Positions 54,904 through 63,948 of a stretch of DNA of 64,000 nucleotides are shown here, in pieces (the stretch's first letter is position 1; each line of letters begins with the position of its first letter). The stretch lies in assembly GCF_032918005.1 (NCBI RefSeq), contig NZ_CP136628.1, positions 868,001 through 932,000 on the forward strand. The letters are read 5' to 3'. Source of the DNA: Bradyrhizobium sp. NDS-1. GTDB taxonomy: Bacteria; Pseudomonadota; Alphaproteobacteria; Rhizobiales; Xanthobacteraceae. The notes beneath the pieces are model-generated. The model was not told where the DNA came from. It saw only the letters and a list, made by a program, of their open reading frames with translations, and did no database searches. Made by a program: the position numbers and the translations under genes.

Positions 54904-55878
54904 TCAGGCGCTTGCGCGCATCAGGAAATCCTGCCGGGCCTGATCGAACTCTCCCTTCATCCGGTCGACGAGTTCGGCGACGGCGGGAGCGTCGCTGATC
55001 TGGCCAATGCCCTGGCCGCATCCCCAGATGTCGCGCCACGCTTTCGATTTCATGTTGCCGCCGGAGCCGAAATTCATCTTCGACTTGTCGGCGGCCGGGA
55101 GATTGTCCGGATCCAGCCCGGCGGCGGCGATCGAAGGGCCGAGATAGTTGCCGTGCACGCCGGTGAACAGGTTGGTGTAGACGATGTCATGCGCGGCATG
55201 CTGGGTCAGCGCCGATTTGTAGGCCGCGTCGGCATTGGCCTCCTTCGTCGCGATGAACCGCGTGCCCAAATAGGCGAGGTCGGCGCCCAGCGCCAGCGCC
55301 GAGGCGATGCCAAAGCCGTCGCTGATCGCACCCGACAGCAGGATCGCGCCGCCAAACCATTGCTTGACCTCGCGCACCAGCGCGAAGGGCGACAGCGTGC
55401 CGGCATGTCCGCCCGCACCGGCGCAGACCAGGATCAGGCCGTCGACGCCTTGCTCGGCGGCTTTTCGCGCATGCTTGACGTTGATGACGTCGTGGAACAC
55501 CAGCCCGCCGTAGGAATGTGCGGCCTGGACGAGCTCTGCCGGCGGCCGCAACGAAGTGATGATTATGGGCGCCTTGTGCTTGACGCAAATTTCCATGTCC
55601 CTCATCAGCCGGTCGTTCGAGGCATGGCAAATCTGGTTGACGGCGTAGGGTGCGACCTTCTTGCCGGGATTGCGCGATTTGTATTCGCCGAGCTCGTCCT
55701 CGATGCGGCTGAGCCATTCATCGAGCTTCTCGACCGGACGGGCGTTGAGCGCGGGAAAGGAGCCGACAACGCCCGCCTTGCACTGGGCGATCACCAGCTC
55801 CGGTCCGGAGACGATGAAGAGCGGCGAGCCGACCACCGGCAGTTCCAGATTGTTCTTGAGCAGCGCAGGCAGTGCCAT
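54904..55878 (-). CDS. Nitronate monooxygenase / FMN-dependent oxidoreductase
   Basis: A 324-residue TIM-barrel flavoprotein. It starts MALPALLKNNLELPVVGSPL. FMN-binding features are CAGAGGHAG (about 170-178), LLSGAISDG and LGADLAYLGTRFIATKEA. The family includes 2-nitropropane dioxygenase and trans-2-enoyl-ACP reductase II. The His typical of nitronate monooxygenase is present in HAGT. The next upstream gene is a divergent LysR regulator, 183 bp away, likely its controller. Confidence 0.9.
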   Translation of the reverse strand: MALPALLKNNLELPVVGSPLFIVSGPELVIAQCKAGVVGSFPALNARPVEKLDEWLSRIEDELGEYKSRNPGKKVAPYAVNQICHASNDRLMRDMEICVKHKAPIIITSLRPPAELVQAAHSYGGLVFHDVINVKHARKAAEQGVDGLILVCAGAGGHAGTLSPFALVREVKQWFGGAILLSGAISDGFGIASALALGADLAYLGTRFIATKEANADAAYKSALTQHAAHDIVYTNLFTGVHGNYLGPSIAAAGLDPDNLPAADKSKMNFGSGGNMKSKAWRDIWGCGQGIGQISDAPAVAELVDRMKGEFDQARQDFLMRASA

Positions 55879-56060
55879 CCGATCCTCCTGACGACGCGCA
55901 TCGCCGGTTCTTCCGGCCGGCGGTGAGCGCTTCCATGTCGATTGTCGCGGCTGGCAGCGTGCGCCTGCCTCGCGGTTTGACCGCACTATAGGGTTGGACG
56001 GCGCGTGCAGGATCGTTCAAGATTGAACATGTGCGCATTCAGTTTTGAACGGAGTGGCCG

Positions 56061-56948
56061 GTGGATTGGGACCTCTGCAAGACCTTCGTCGCGGTGGCGG
56101 ATACCGGCAGCTTCACGGCAGCGGCGCGGCGCCTGCACGCGAGCCACCCGACCGTCAGCCGAAAGATCGCGGCGCTGGAGGCGCAACTCGGCACCAAGCT
56201 GCTGGCCCGTGCTGCCGACGGCTTCGTGCTCACTGCCGATGGCCGTACTTTGCGCGAGCATGCCGAGGCAATGGCGGCTGCCGCGCTCCGCGCCGAGGCC
56301 GCCGTCGGCGCCGGCGGGCGCAAGGCGCGCGGTACGGTCAAGCTGTCGATCGGGGCGACGCTGGCCTCACACTGGCTGATGCCCCGGCTGCACGCCTTTC
56401 TCAGCGCGCATGATCACATTCGCCTCGAGATCATCACCCATCCGTTTCCGGCCAGCGTGCGGCGCCGGGAAGCCGACGTCGTGCTGCGGCCGCTCGACAG
56501 CGGCGAGGAAAATCTGGTCGGCCGCAAGATCGGCCGGCTCGGCACGGGCTTCTATGCCTCGCGCGACTATGCCGCGGGGCGGTCCCTGCCGGAGCGCCGC
56601 GGCGAGTGGAAGGAGCACAGCGTAATCGGCTTTGCCGACCAGGATTCCAACGCGCAGCTTGCGCGATGGAGCGATGCGATCACCCGCCAGGGCACGGTCG
56701 TGATGCGCTGCTCCTCGCAGGGCGACATGCTGGCGGCCGTGCGCGCAGGGATCGGAATTTCCGCGCTGTCGTGTTTCGTCGCGGAAAGCTATTCCGACCT
56801 CATCCGCGTCGCGCCGCAGAAGCTCGCCAGCGTGGCCGACCTGTGGCTGCTCGCGCATCCCGACCTCGTCGAGCTTCCTGCGGTACGGGCCGTGATCGAC
56901 TTCGTGGCCGAATGCGCCCGCGCCGATCGCGAGCGGCTGCGCGGCTAG
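56061..56948 (+). CDS. LysR family transcriptional regulator
   Basis: A 295-residue regulator. The winged helix is standard (WDLCKTFVAVADTGSFTAAA, then LHASHPTVSRKIAALEAQLG). The effector-binding domain follows (about 90-290). The GTG start is preceded by GGAG. It is divergent from the nitronate-monooxygenase-like gene and presumably regulates the minus-strand cluster. Its last four bases overlap the stop of the convergent DNA glycosylase gene. Confidence 0.93.
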   Translation: MDWDLCKTFVAVADTGSFTAAARRLHASHPTVSRKIAALEAQLGTKLLARAADGFVLTADGRTLREHAEAMAAAALRAEAAVGAGGRKARGTVKLSIGATLASHWLMPRLHAFLSAHDHIRLEIITHPFPASVRRREADVVLRPLDSGEENLVGRKIGRLGTGFYASRDYAAGRSLPERRGEWKEHSVIGFADQDSNAQLARWSDAITRQGTVVMRCSSQGDMLAAVRAGIGISALSCFVAESYSDLIRVAPQKLASVADLWLLAHPDLVELPAVRAVIDFVAECARADRERLRG

Positions 56949-57598
56949 TTTGACCCGGCGAGCACGCCTTCGCGCTTCTTCACCGCGCGATAATAGCTCC
57001 ACCACAAATGCGCCGCCGCGCCGCGCAGGGGACGCCAGGGTTCGGCGAGCGGCGCCATCTGCTTCTCGGTCGGCCGCGCCTGGAGGCCGAGGCCGATCTT
57101 GATGGCCTCCTGCACGGCGAGGTCGCCGGCCGGCCAGGCATCGCCATGGCCGAGGCAGAACAGCAGATAGACGTCCGCGGTCCAGGGGCCGATGCCGGGC
57201 AGCGCAATCAGCGTATGATGCGCGGCGTCGGCATCTTCCTCGGCGAGCACGTCGAGGTTCAGCCGCTGCGCGCCGATCTCGCGTGCCAGATGCTTCAGCG
57301 TCTTGATCTTGGCGGCGGACAGGCCGAGCCGCCCCAGCCGGTCGGCGCGTGCGCGGCGCACGGCGTCATGGTCGAACGGGTCGAACGCCGCTGACAGTCG
57401 TCCCCAGATCGCCGCCGCGCTCGCGGTCGAGAGCTGCTGCCCGCAGACGATGTGGGCAAGACCCTCGAAACCCGGCTCGCGCCGCCGCAGCGCCGGCATG
57501 CCCGCCGTGGCCAGCACGGGTTTCAGGCGGGGATCGCGCTTGATCAGCGCGTGGACGGCCTCTTCGAGATCGGACTGGGTTTCGAGGTGGATGGTCAT
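56945..57598 (-). CDS. DNA-3-methyladenine glycosylase II family protein (AlkA type)
   Basis: A 217-residue base-excision repair glycosylase. The helix-hairpin-helix and catalytic Asp are visible in ALPGIGPWTADVYLLFCLG, preceded by LSAAKIKTLKHLAREI. It lacks the N-terminal domain of E. coli AlkA, as in the short alphaproteobacterial forms. It excises alkylated bases. I chose ATG 57598 over the GTG two codons upstream. It stands alone. Confidence 0.92.
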   Translation of the reverse strand: MTIHLETQSDLEEAVHALIKRDPRLKPVLATAGMPALRRREPGFEGLAHIVCGQQLSTASAAAIWGRLSAAFDPFDHDAVRRARADRLGRLGLSAAKIKTLKHLAREIGAQRLNLDVLAEEDADAAHHTLIALPGIGPWTADVYLLFCLGHGDAWPAGDLAVQEAIKIGLGLQARPTEKQMAPLAEPWRPLRGAAAHLWWSYYRAVKKREGVLAGSN

Positions 57599-57652
57599 GG
57601 TCACTCAACTTGTCATGCGCGGGCTTGACCCGCGCATCTATTATCCTACTCC

Positions 57653-57756
57653 GTCATTCCGGGGCGATGCGACGGGATCGCGCGAAGCGCGACCCGGACA
57701 TCGAGCCTGGAATCTCGAGATTCCGGGGTCGGTCCTTCGATCCGCCCCGGAATGAC
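57653..57756. repeat. Dispersed palindromic element, copy C
   Basis: Bounded by GTCATTCCGGGGCG and GCCCCGGAATGAC. A second short palindrome (GCGCGGGCTTGACCCGCGC) lies at 57617-57635. It separates the AlkA-type and GluQ genes. Confidence 0.8.
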
Positions 57757-57796
57757 AGCTGTCGCGGCTACGCCCGGCCATGACGAGACTTATTAA

Positions 57797-58669
57797 ATGG
57801 CACCACCCGTTTTCCGATTTGCCCCGAGCCCGAACGGCCACCTGCATCTCGGCCACGCCTATTCCGCACTGCTCAACTTCGAGCGCGCGCGGGAGACCGG
57901 CGGGCGGCTGTTGCTGCGGATCGAGGACATCGACACAGCGCGCTGTCGGCCGGAATTCGAGGCGGCGATCGACGAGGATCTCGCCTGGCTCGGGATCGAC
58001 TGGGAGACGCCGGTGCGGCGGCAGTCGGAGCATCTCGCCGACTATCGCGCCGCGCTGGACAAGCTGTCCGCGCTTGGCCTCGTCTATCCCGCCTTCGAAA
58101 GCCGCGCCGAGATCGCGAAGCTCGTTGCCGCGCGGGAGGCCGATGGCCCGTGGCCGCGCGATCCCGACGGCGCGCCGCTCTATCCTGGCGATTCCAGATC
58201 GCTGCCTGCCGGTGAGCGGTCGCGGCTGATTGCGTCAGGCGCGCCCTACGCGCTGCGGCTAGACATGGCAGCCGCTTATCAGCGCGTTACCGGCCTGAGC
58301 TGGAATGAACTGGGCGAGGGCTCCCAGCGCGAGCGCGGCATCGTCCCCGCACGCCCTGAGGCGTGGGGGGACGTGATCCTGGCCCGCAAGGAGACGCCGA
58401 CCAGCTACCATCTGTCTGTTGTCGTCGATGACGCGCTCCAGGGCGTCAGTGAGATCGTGCGGGGCCGGGACCTGTTTCACGCGACATCCGTGCACCGCCT
58501 GATCCAGGTTCTGCTCGGCCTGCCGGAACCCGCCTACCGCCATCACCGGCTGATTTGCGACGGCGAGGGGCGGAAGCTGTCAAAATCGAGCCGGTCGACG
58601 GGTCTGCGCGAATTGCGCGCGGCCGGCATCACGCCGTCAGGCATCCGTCGGCTGGTCGGATTAGGTTAA
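57797..58669 (+). CDS. gluQ: Glutamyl-Q tRNA(Asp) synthetase
   Basis: A 290-residue truncated glutamyl-tRNA synthetase-like enzyme that glutamylates queuosine at position 34 of tRNA-Asp. The HIGH motif is HLGH (FAPSPNGHLHLGHAYSAL) and the KMSKS-like motif is KLSKSS. It lacks the anticodon-binding domain, as expected. Relative to E. coli the zinc site is lost: the CxC is YPAFESRAE and the later YxxxC is YPGD. This loss is known or expected in several alphaproteobacteria but I cannot confirm it. Confidence 0.92.
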   Translation: MAPPVFRFAPSPNGHLHLGHAYSALLNFERARETGGRLLLRIEDIDTARCRPEFEAAIDEDLAWLGIDWETPVRRQSEHLADYRAALDKLSALGLVYPAFESRAEIAKLVAAREADGPWPRDPDGAPLYPGDSRSLPAGERSRLIASGAPYALRLDMAAAYQRVTGLSWNELGEGSQRERGIVPARPEAWGDVILARKETPTSYHLSVVVDDALQGVSEIVRGRDLFHATSVHRLIQVLLGLPEPAYRHHRLICDGEGRKLSKSSRSTGLRELRAAGITPSGIRRLVGLG

Positions 58670-58773
58670 GTTTCTCTGGGGGTTAGCTAAACGCCGCCGT
58701 GACTCCGGGGGTTCCGCCGTGCCATGCTTGGCCGACAGCGCGGGGTTCGAAGGGGATACTTCGAAGGGGAGTC

Positions 58774-60036
58774 ATGGCGGCGAAGAAGCGCGCAGCGCGT
58801 ACCACGCGGACGTCCAAGCGGCCGCCTCGGAAGCGGTCCGGGTCGGTCGCTCCGTTGCGCAAGCGCAGCACCAAGCCGGTCGCGCCGGATGTGGTCCAGG
58901 CCGCGCTCGCCGCCTTTGCCCATGAGGTTCGTACCCCCCTGACCGGCATCCTGGCGATCAGCGACCTGCTCGCGACCTCCGATCTCGGCGAACGGGAACG
59001 GCGCTGGGCCGACACCATCAAGGCCGGTGCCGAGCATCTGGCGAGCCTTGCCACGCTGTTCGTGGATGCCGCCAGGACCGGCAAGGGTGCGGGGAAGGGG
59101 GGAAGCGCGCTGCGACAGGATCTGTTCGACCTGCGAACGCTTGCCCGCAATGCCGGCGATTCGCTGGCCGGCCGGGCCGCGGCCAAGGGACTGAAGGCCG
59201 AGGTCGAAATCTCCGGAAAGCTTCCGGGGCTGGTGGTCGGCGACCCCGTCCGCCTGCGCGCCGCGCTCGAGAATCTGATCGACAATGCCGTGAAATTCAC
59301 CGACCAGGGCGGCGTGGCGCTCGCTGTCGAGCCGTGGCGGCCCGCCAAGGGCAAAGCCAGGGCCAGGGTGGGCGTTGCTTTCGCGGTGTCCGACAGCGGC
59401 ATCGGCCTGACCATGGCCGAGATCAAGCGGTTGTTCCGTCCGTTCACCCAGGCCAACGTCACCATCGCCTCGCGCTTCGGCGGCGCCGGCCTGGGTCTGT
59501 CCTCGGTCAAGCAATTGGCGCGCGCGATGGGCGGCGACATCACTGTCGCGCTGCGGCGCGGCGGCGGTGCCACCTTTACGCTGACGGTGTCGCTCGATGG
59601 GGCAGGACCGCGCAAATCCCGCAAGACGAAGGGTGACACGGACGCAGATGCGGTCGCGGCGCTACGCGTCCTCAGCGTCGAGGACAATCCGTTCGGACGC
59701 GTCGTGCTCAACACCATTCTGACCGAGCTCGGCCATCACGCCGAGTTCATCGGGCGCGGCGAGGACGCCGTGAACCGGCTGGAGCAGGGCGCGTTCGATG
59801 CGGTGCTGATGGACATGGTGCTGCCGGGGATCGACGGCGTCGAGGCGATCAGGCGGATCCGCACGATGCCGGCGCCGCTGGCCCGGATCCCGATCATCGG
59901 CGTTTCCGGACGGGGTGAGGACGAGGCGGCCTCGCGCGAGGCCGGCGCCGACGCCTTCCTGGTCAAGCCTGTGTCTCCGAGGGCGCTAGCGACTGCGCTG
60001 CTTGAAGCGACACGCCGCGAGGAAGTCGCGACTTGA
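58774..60036 (+). CDS. Hybrid sensor histidine kinase/response regulator, soluble
   Basis: A 420-residue protein. A basic N terminus (about 1-45, rich in Lys, Arg and Thr) precedes HisKA with the H-box FAHEVRTPLTGIL. HATPase motifs are ENLIDNAVKFTD, SDSGIGL, and FGGAGLGLS. The receiver (about 300-412) has the acceptor Asp in VLMDMVLPGIDGV and Lys in FLVKPVSP. There is no membrane segment, so the kinase is cytoplasmic and may be linked to another protein. Its end overlaps the convergent YihY gene by 74 bp. Confidence 0.93.
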   Translation: MAAKKRAARTTRTSKRPPRKRSGSVAPLRKRSTKPVAPDVVQAALAAFAHEVRTPLTGILAISDLLATSDLGERERRWADTIKAGAEHLASLATLFVDAARTGKGAGKGGSALRQDLFDLRTLARNAGDSLAGRAAAKGLKAEVEISGKLPGLVVGDPVRLRAALENLIDNAVKFTDQGGVALAVEPWRPAKGKARARVGVAFAVSDSGIGLTMAEIKRLFRPFTQANVTIASRFGGAGLGLSSVKQLARAMGGDITVALRRGGGATFTLTVSLDGAGPRKSRKTKGDTDADAVAALRVLSVEDNPFGRVVLNTILTELGHHAEFIGRGEDAVNRLEQGAFDAVLMDMVLPGIDGVEAIRRIRTMPAPLARIPIIGVSGRGEDEAASREAGADAFLVKPVSPRALATALLEATRREEVAT

Positions 60037-60856
60037 TGATCGCGGCGTTGAGCTCGCCGCCGTAAACGAAGATCGCCGCGATGAAATACAGAAACACCAG
60101 CGCGATGATCACCGAGGCGAGCCCGGCATACATCGTCACGTAATTATTGGCGAAGCGCGCCAAATATTGGCCGAACACGATGCTCGAGATCAGCGATGCC
60201 ACGATGGTGAAGACGATGCCCGGCAGGATCTGAACGAAACTGCGGCGCCCCGCCGGCAGCCAGGCGTGGAGGATGAGCAATGCTACTATCAACGCGCCAA
60301 TGGAGATGCCGTACCGCAGCCAAGTGAGAATGCTTTCGTTGGACTCGACGAACAACGGAATGTGGCGCCGCGTGGCCTCGATGATCAGCGGACCGAGCAC
60401 GATCAGAAATGCCATGGCAAGCGCGGTGAAAGCCGCGACAATCGTGTAGGCGATCGATTCCAGCCGCAGCCAGTACCAGCTCCGCATCTCCACCACCGCA
60501 TAGGCACGGTTCAGCGCGACCCGGAGCGCCTCGACGCCGTTGGAGGCGAAGTAGACCGACAGCGCCGCGCCGATGGTCAGAAGGCCGGTGCGGGTGGTGG
60601 TCAAGACGTCATGGACCTCGCCCGAGATCGAATCTGCGACCTGCTTGGGCCAGACCTGGAGCATCAGGCTTGCGGCCTGGTCGGCGAGCTCCTTTGAGCC
60701 GAAGAAGCCGGCGAGCGAGGTCAGCACGATCAGGAACGGGAACAGCGCCATCAGCGTCGATAGCGCGATATGGCTCGCGATCGCCCAGCCGTCATCGGCC
60801 AGGAACGTGTAGAACGCGTCCTCCACCACGACGTAGATGTAGCGGATCGCTTTCAT
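59963..60856 (-). CDS. YihY/BrkB family membrane protein
   Basis: A 297-residue inner-membrane protein with six helices. The family motif is visible (DDGWAIASHIALSTLMALFP, then FFGSKELADQAASLML). It was formerly called ribonuclease BN by mistake; the true role is unknown. The last 24 codons overlap the 3' end of the hybrid kinase gene in antisense. A dispersed palindrome is upstream. Confidence 0.92.
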   Translation of the reverse strand: MKAIRYIYVVVEDAFYTFLADDGWAIASHIALSTLMALFPFLIVLTSLAGFFGSKELADQAASLMLQVWPKQVADSISGEVHDVLTTTRTGLLTIGAALSVYFASNGVEALRVALNRAYAVVEMRSWYWLRLESIAYTIVAAFTALAMAFLIVLGPLIIEATRRHIPLFVESNESILTWLRYGISIGALIVALLILHAWLPAGRRSFVQILPGIVFTIVASLISSIVFGQYLARFANNYVTMYAGLASVIIALVFLYFIAAIFVYGGELNAAIIKSRLPRGVSLQAAQSLAPSETQA

Positions 60857-61168
60857 GCGCGACCTACAAGACGGGTACTGCTCGCGCGCGCCGTGCGCGG
60901 GGAGAGGTGAGGGGAGGCGAGCGGCGCAAATCGGAGGTCATCTCGCTACCTTCTGACATTATTCCCCCAAAAGCCAGATCGTGAAGCACCTCGCCGTCAT
61001 TCCGGGGCGCGCGAAGCGCGAGCCCGGAATCCATCTCGCCGCATTGCAAGTCGCGCGATGGATTCCGGGCTCGATGCGCCGGGCCTCGCTTTGCCCGGTC
61101 CCGCCGCATCGCTCCGGAATGACGCTCGGGAGATGGCGGACCGGCGCGCACGGTGTTATCACCCCCCA
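60857..61168. repeat. 312-bp gap with dispersed palindromic element copy D
   Basis: The element spans about 60996-61123 (GTCATTCCGGGGCGCGCG to CTCCGGAATGACG), including arms GCGCGAGCCCGGAATCCAT and ATGGATTCCGGGCTCG. The rest of the gap (60857-60995) has no recognisable gene. It carries promoters for the divergent YihY and HIG1-domain genes. Confidence 0.75.
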
Positions 61169-61363
61169 ATGGTATCTATCCTCACTACTTTCATCCTGCC
61201 GATCGCGGTCGGCGCCGTGGCGTTGGTGCTGCTGCTCGGTCTCATCAACATGATGCGCGGCGGCTCGCCCAACACCTCGCAGAAGCTGATGCGCTGGCGC
61301 GTGCTGCTTCAGTTCGTGGCGATCGTCATCGCGATGGCTGCTGTCTGGGCGATGGGGCGCTGA
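61169..61363 (+). CDS. HIG1-domain small membrane protein
   Basis: A 64-residue protein with two membrane helices (about 5-26 and 44-62). The intervening loop NMMRGGSPNTSQKLMRWRVLLQ is the HIG1_N signature, similar to mitochondrial Rcf1, which associates with cytochrome oxidase. It ends one base before the start of the cobalamin adenosyltransferase gene, so both are cotranscribed. In alphaproteobacteria this protein may help respiratory supercomplexes. Confidence 0.9.
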   Translation: MVSILTTFILPIAVGAVALVLLLGLINMMRGGSPNTSQKLMRWRVLLQFVAIVIAMAAVWAMGR

Positions 61364-61364
61364 C

Positions 61365-61937
61365 ATGGTCACGTTGAACCGCATCTACACGAAGACCGGC
61401 GACGACGGCACCACGGCGCTTGGAACCGGCGAGCGGCGTCCGAAATACGATCGTCGCATCGAGGCCTATGGCACCGTCGACGAGACCAACGCTGCCATCG
61501 GCGTCGTCAGGCTCCATACCGGCGACATGCCCGAGCTTGATGCGATGCTCGGCCGGATCCAGAACGACCTGTTCGATCTTGGTGCCGATCTCGCGGTGCC
61601 CGAGCGCGAAGGCAAAGCGGAGCGGCTGCGGGTGGTTGCGAGCCAGGTCGAGCGGCTAGAACGCGACATCGACGAGCTCAACGACAAGCTCGCGCCGCTG
61701 ACCTCCTTCGTGCTTCCCGGCGGCACGCCGGCCGCCGCCTATCTCCACGTCGCGCGCACGATATGCCGCAGGGCGGAACGCGTGATCGTGGAACTGGCGG
61801 CCCGTCCGGGCGAGCCGGTCAGCACGGCTGGCATTCAATATATGAACCGCCTGTCGGACTTCCTGTTCGTGGCCAGCCGAGCCGCCAATGGCAATGGTGC
61901 CGGCGACGTGCTCTGGGTTCCGGGCCAGAACCGCTGA
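61365..61937 (+). CDS. ATP:cob(I)alamin adenosyltransferase (PduO type)
   Basis: A 190-residue PduO-type adenosyltransferase that makes adenosylcobalamin from cob(I)alamin and ATP. The ATP loop YTKTGDDGTTALGTGERRPK is at 8-27, followed by RRIEAYGTVDETNAAIG. Late conserved parts are ARTICRRAERVIVELA and YMNRLSDFLFVASRAAN, with the Arg pair that binds ATP. It serves B12-dependent enzymes such as methylmalonyl-CoA mutase. It is directly downstream of HIG1 and upstream of etfBA. Confidence 0.95.
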   Translation: MVTLNRIYTKTGDDGTTALGTGERRPKYDRRIEAYGTVDETNAAIGVVRLHTGDMPELDAMLGRIQNDLFDLGADLAVPEREGKAERLRVVASQVERLERDIDELNDKLAPLTSFVLPGGTPAAAYLHVARTICRRAERVIVELAARPGEPVSTAGIQYMNRLSDFLFVASRAANGNGAGDVLWVPGQNR

Positions 61938-62063
61938 CCCATCGAGCGGCCGCATTTCAGAAGGCCAAAATTAGGCCCGTTCGCGCGTTGACCGGGGCAG
62001 ATCCGGCCTTTAGGTTCCGCGCCAGTTGATAACCCCCCTCCCAAATTGAGTGAAAGAGGATCG

Positions 62064-62813
62064 ATGAAGGTCTTAGTGCCGGTAAAGCGGGTGGTCGATT
62101 ACAACGTCAAGGTCCGCGTCAAGGGCGATGGATCGGGCGTTGAACTCGCCAACGTCAAGATGTCGATGAACCCGTTCGACGAAATCGCGGTCGAGGAAGC
62201 GCTGCGCCTGAAGGAAGCCGGCAAGGCCACCGAGGTCGTGGTGGTCTCCATTGGACCGGCGCAGGCGTCGGAGACGATCCGCACCGGTCTTGCCATGGGC
62301 GCCGATCGCGGCATCCTGGTGAAGGCCGAGGGCAGCGTCGAGCCGCTCGCGGTTGCCAAGATCCTGAAGAAGGTTGCGGATGAAGAGCAGCCCGGCCTGA
62401 TCATCCTCGGCAAGCAGGCGATCGACGACGACTCGAACCAGACCGGCCAGATGCTGGCTGCGCTGCTCGGCTGGTCGCAGGCGACGTTTGCCTCGAAGCT
62501 CGAGGTCGAAGGTTCTGACTTCAAGGTCACCCGCGAAGTCGACGGCGGCCTGCAGACCGTCAAGCTGAAGGGACCGGCGATCGTCACCACCGATCTGCGT
62601 CTCAACGAGCCGCGCTATGCCTCGCTGCCCAACATCATGAAGGCCAAGAAGAAGCCGATCGCGGAGAAGACCGTCGCCGATTACGGCGTCGATGTTGCCG
62701 CGCGTCTCGAGGTTCTCAAGACGACGGAGCCGGCCGGCCGCAAGGCGGGCGTCAAGGTCAAGGACGTCGCCGAGCTGGTGTCGAAACTCAAGAACGAAGC
62801 CGGGGTGCTCTGA
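62064..62813 (+). CDS. etfB: Electron transfer flavoprotein beta subunit
   Basis: A 249-residue subunit ([20 protein letters not shown]) of the electron transfer flavoprotein, which carries electrons from acyl-CoA dehydrogenases to ETF-ubiquinone oxidoreductase. The AMP-binding domain shows [19 protein letters not shown] and [20 protein letters not shown], and the beta-chain recognition loop ([16 protein letters not shown]) is intact. The start ATG is preceded by GAAAGAGGA. Translationally coupled to etfA by a TGATG overlap. Confidence 0.97.
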   Translation: MKVLVPVKRVVDYNVKVRVKGDGSGVELANVKMSMNPFDEIAVEEALRLKEAGKATEVVVVSIGPAQASETIRTGLAMGADRGILVKAEGSVEPLAVAKILKKVADEEQPGLIILGKQAIDDDSNQTGQMLAALLGWSQATFASKLEVEGSDFKVTREVDGGLQTVKLKGPAIVTTDLRLNEPRYASLPNIMKAKKKPIAEKTVADYGVDVAARLEVLKTTEPAGRKAGVKVKDVAELVSKLKNEAGVL

Positions 62814-63757
62814 TGACGACGCTTCTCATTGCCGAACACGACAACGCGTCGCTCAAGGATGCGACCAACAAGGCCCTCACCGCGGCCGCCGCGCTCGGCG
62901 CGGACGTCGAGGTGCTGGTCGCTGGCCAGAACGCAAAGGCCGCAGGCGACGCCGCCGCCAAGCTTGCCGGCGTGAAGAAGGTGCTGCTCGCCGACGGCGA
63001 CCTCTATGCGCACGATCTCGCCGAGCCGCTGGCCGCGCTGATCGTCTCGCTGGCTCCCGGCTATGACGCGATCGTCGCGCCCGCGACCTCGCGCTTCAAG
63101 AACGTGATGCCGCGTGTCGCGGCCCTGCTCGACGTCATGCAGGTGTCGGAGATCACCAAGGTGGTCGCGCCCGACACCTATGAGCGTCCGATCTATGCCG
63201 GCAACGCCATCCAGACGGTGAAGTCCAAGGACGCCAAGAAGGTCATTACGGTGCGGACCTCCACCTTCGCCGCAGCAGGCGAAGACGGCAGCGCCGCGGT
63301 CGAGAGCGTCGCGGCGGCGGCCGATCCCGGCCTGTCGTCCTTCGTCGGCGAGGAGGTCGCCAAGAGCGACCGTCCCGAACTGACCTCGGCCAAGATCATC
63401 GTCTCCGGTGGCCGCGCCATGCAGAGCCGCGAGAACTTTGCCAAATACATCGAGCCGCTCGCCGACAAGCTTGGGGCCGGTGTCGGCGCCTCGCGCGCGG
63501 CGGTCGATGCCGGCTATGCGCCGAACGACTGGCAGGTCGGCCAGACCGGCAAGGTGGTGGCCCCCGAGCTCTATGTTGCCGTAGGCATTTCCGGCGCGAT
63601 CCAGCATCTGGCCGGCATGAAGGACTCCAAGGTGATCGTTGCGATCAACAAGGACGAGGACGCGCCGATCTTCCAGGTTGCCGATTACGGTCTGGTCGCC
63701 GACCTCTACCAGGCGGTTCCGGAGCTGACGGCCGAACTCGGCAAGCTCGGCAAGTAA
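62813..63757 (+). CDS. etfA: Electron transfer flavoprotein alpha subunit
   Basis: A 314-residue FAD-binding alpha subunit. The signature lies near the C terminus: [20 protein letters not shown] (about 223-242), then [20 protein letters not shown] and [20 protein letters not shown], matching FAD_ETF-alpha. It begins [20 protein letters not shown] strong terminator follows 12 bp after its stop. In rhizobia these serve fatty-acid and branched-chain oxidation (a second fixAB set serves nitrogen fixation). Confidence 0.97.
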   Translation: MTTLLIAEHDNASLKDATNKALTAAAALGADVEVLVAGQNAKAAGDAAAKLAGVKKVLLADGDLYAHDLAEPLAALIVSLAPGYDAIVAPATSRFKNVMPRVAALLDVMQVSEITKVVAPDTYERPIYAGNAIQTVKSKDAKKVITVRTSTFAAAGEDGSAAVESVAAAADPGLSSFVGEEVAKSDRPELTSAKIIVSGGRAMQSRENFAKYIEPLADKLGAGVGASRAAVDAGYAPNDWQVGQTGKVVAPELYVAVGISGAIQHLAGMKDSKVIVAINKDEDAPIFQVADYGLVADLYQAVPELTAELGKLGK

Positions 63758-63768
63758 AACGAGCCAAA

Positions 63769-63806
63769 AACACCGGCCGGAGCTATAAACTCCGGCCGGT
63801 GTTTCA
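63769..63806 (+). terminator. Strong rho-independent terminator after etfBA
   Basis: A 14-bp perfect stem AACACCGGCCGGAG/CTCCGGCCGGTGTT with loop CTATAAA, followed by TTCATTTC. AAAAA precedes it, so it might also work from the other strand. Confidence 0.9.
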
Positions 63807-63948
63807 TTTCTGAGGCGTTTTCTTTGGCGTGGGGCACGCCTTGGAGGCGATCCAATCTAGGTTTCGAGCCAAGGTTCTGATTAAATCGGACCTCCCGGCT
63901 CTGGGGATAGGCAGGCGCGACATGCGCGCCGTTCCGGTGGATGACAAG

